NCBI GenBank assembly: GCA_020796225.1
Contig: CM036768.1
Coordinates: 39,506,789-39,570,788 of the forward strand
Direction: 5' to 3'
From: Arion vulgaris
Taxonomy: Eukaryota; Mollusca; Gastropoda; Stylommatophora; Arionidae
Length of the DNA: 64,000 nucleotides
Under the pieces are notes generated by a model. It made no database searches. It was given only the letters and a program-made list of their open reading frames with translations, and was not told where the DNA came from. Every line of letters begins with the position of its first letter. Positions within the stretch are counted from its first letter, which is position 1. This document shows, piece after piece, positions 63,311-64,000 of the stretch. The translations under genes and the position numbers were made by a program.

Positions 63311-64000
63311 CCCCTTCCCTTGAAGATAAGACAAGACTCAACCGTCCCCCCTTCCCTTGAAGATAAGACAAGACTCAAACGTCCCCCTTCCCTTGAAGAT
63401 AAGGCAAGACTCAAACGTTCCCCTTCCCTTGAAGATAAGAAAAGACTCAAACGTTCCCCTTCCCTTGAAGATAAGACAAGACTCAAACGTCCCCCTTCCC
63501 TTGAATATAAGACAAGACTCAAACGTCCCCCTTCCCTTGAATATAAGACAAGACTCAAACGTCCCCCTTCCCTTGAATATAAGACAAGACTCAAACGTCC
63601 CCCTTCCCTTGAATATAAGACAAGACTCAAACGTCCCCCTTCCCTTGAATTTAAGACAAGACTCAAACGTCCCCTTCTCTTGAATATAAGACAAGACTCA
63701 AACGTCCCCCTTCCCTTGAATATAAGACAAGACTCAAACGTCCCCTTCCCTTGAATATAAGAAAGACTCAAACGTTCCCCTTCCCTTGAAGATAAGGCAA
63801 GACTCAAACGTCCCCCTTCCCTTGAATATAAGACAAGACTGAAACGTCCCCCAAATCCCTTGAAGATAAGACATGACTCAAACGTCACCCCTTCCATTAA
63901 AGATAAAGAGGAATGAAATGTCACCCTTCCCTTGAAGATAAGACAAGACTCAAATGTCCCCTTCCCTTGAAGATAAGACAAGACTCAAACGTCCCCGCTT
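63300..64000. repeat. 36-bp minisatellite, about 19 copies, continues past the window
   Basis: Unit GATAAGACAAGACTCAAACG plus TCCCCCTTCCCTTGAA, with GATAAG/TATAAG and CCCCC/TCCCC variants. 36 is a multiple of 3, so both strands show long repeat ORFs. Begins within 40 bp of the hAT-like end, whose sequence ACGTCCCCCTTCCCTTGAA is the first unit. Confidence 0.95.

Noticed and set aside
63265..63981. 238-residue minus-strand repeat ORF and its plus-strand counterpart
   Set aside because: 36-bp unit, a multiple of three, open on both strands; runs off the window.

Overview
The window is eukaryotic, AT-rich DNA with no host protein-coding gene I can support. The repeat content is several tRNA-derived SINE families, 3' fragments of non-LTR retrotransposons (LINEs), Penelope-like elements with a GIY-YIG domain, a pogo/Tigger transposon, hAT elements and MITEs, and about 15 kb or more of minisatellite. 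That mixture fits an invertebrate animal, possibly a lophotrochozoan such as a mollusc. The species is inference and I hold it weakly. There are no operons, ribosome binding sites, rRNA genes or CRISPR arrays. Nearly every long open frame is either a stop-free tandem repeat or a decayed transposon.

Layout. 1-5 kb: LINE 3' ends, a 49-bp minisatellite, a hAT MITE and a head-to-head pair of Penelope-like elements. 5-9 kb: LINE and SINE fragments and a second inverted Penelope pair with a minisatellite between its arms. 9.9-12.3 kb: a complete Tigger element with TA target-site duplication (TSD), terminal inverted repeats and a lightly damaged transposase. 13-22 kb: four minisatellites, including a 3.5-kb array of a 35-bp unit. 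22-33 kb: SINEs, hAT MITEs, LINE fragments with internal tandem amplification, and a 43-bp array. 33.8-35.9 kb: a 25-bp array holding two SINE copies duplicated with their flanks. 36-41 kb: arrays, two of which grow out of SINE tRNA heads. 41-44.4 kb: nested insertions, one LINE inside another (12-bp TSD), beside a SINE split by a hAT transposon (8-bp TSD). 44-54 kb: more arrays, SINEs and MITEs, including a 46-bp satellite with a perfect 18-bp palindrome in each unit. 54.6-57.2 kb: two LINE 3' ends, one with an in-frame 16-residue repeat. 57-64 kb: purine-rich DNA, SINEs, and a 36-bp array that starts at a hAT-like end and runs off the window.

The most interesting pattern is how the repeats relate. 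At least ten tandem arrays or duplications consist of sequence from a transposable element in or beside which they lie: LINE codons, SINE tRNA heads, Penelope 3' tails or a hAT end. Penelope 3' ends also occur three times as inverted head-to-head pairs. Insertions with perfect target-site duplications allow relative dating of several events. All family names (SINE-A to SINE-F, LINE type 1 and 2) are local labels for this window and are not database names.
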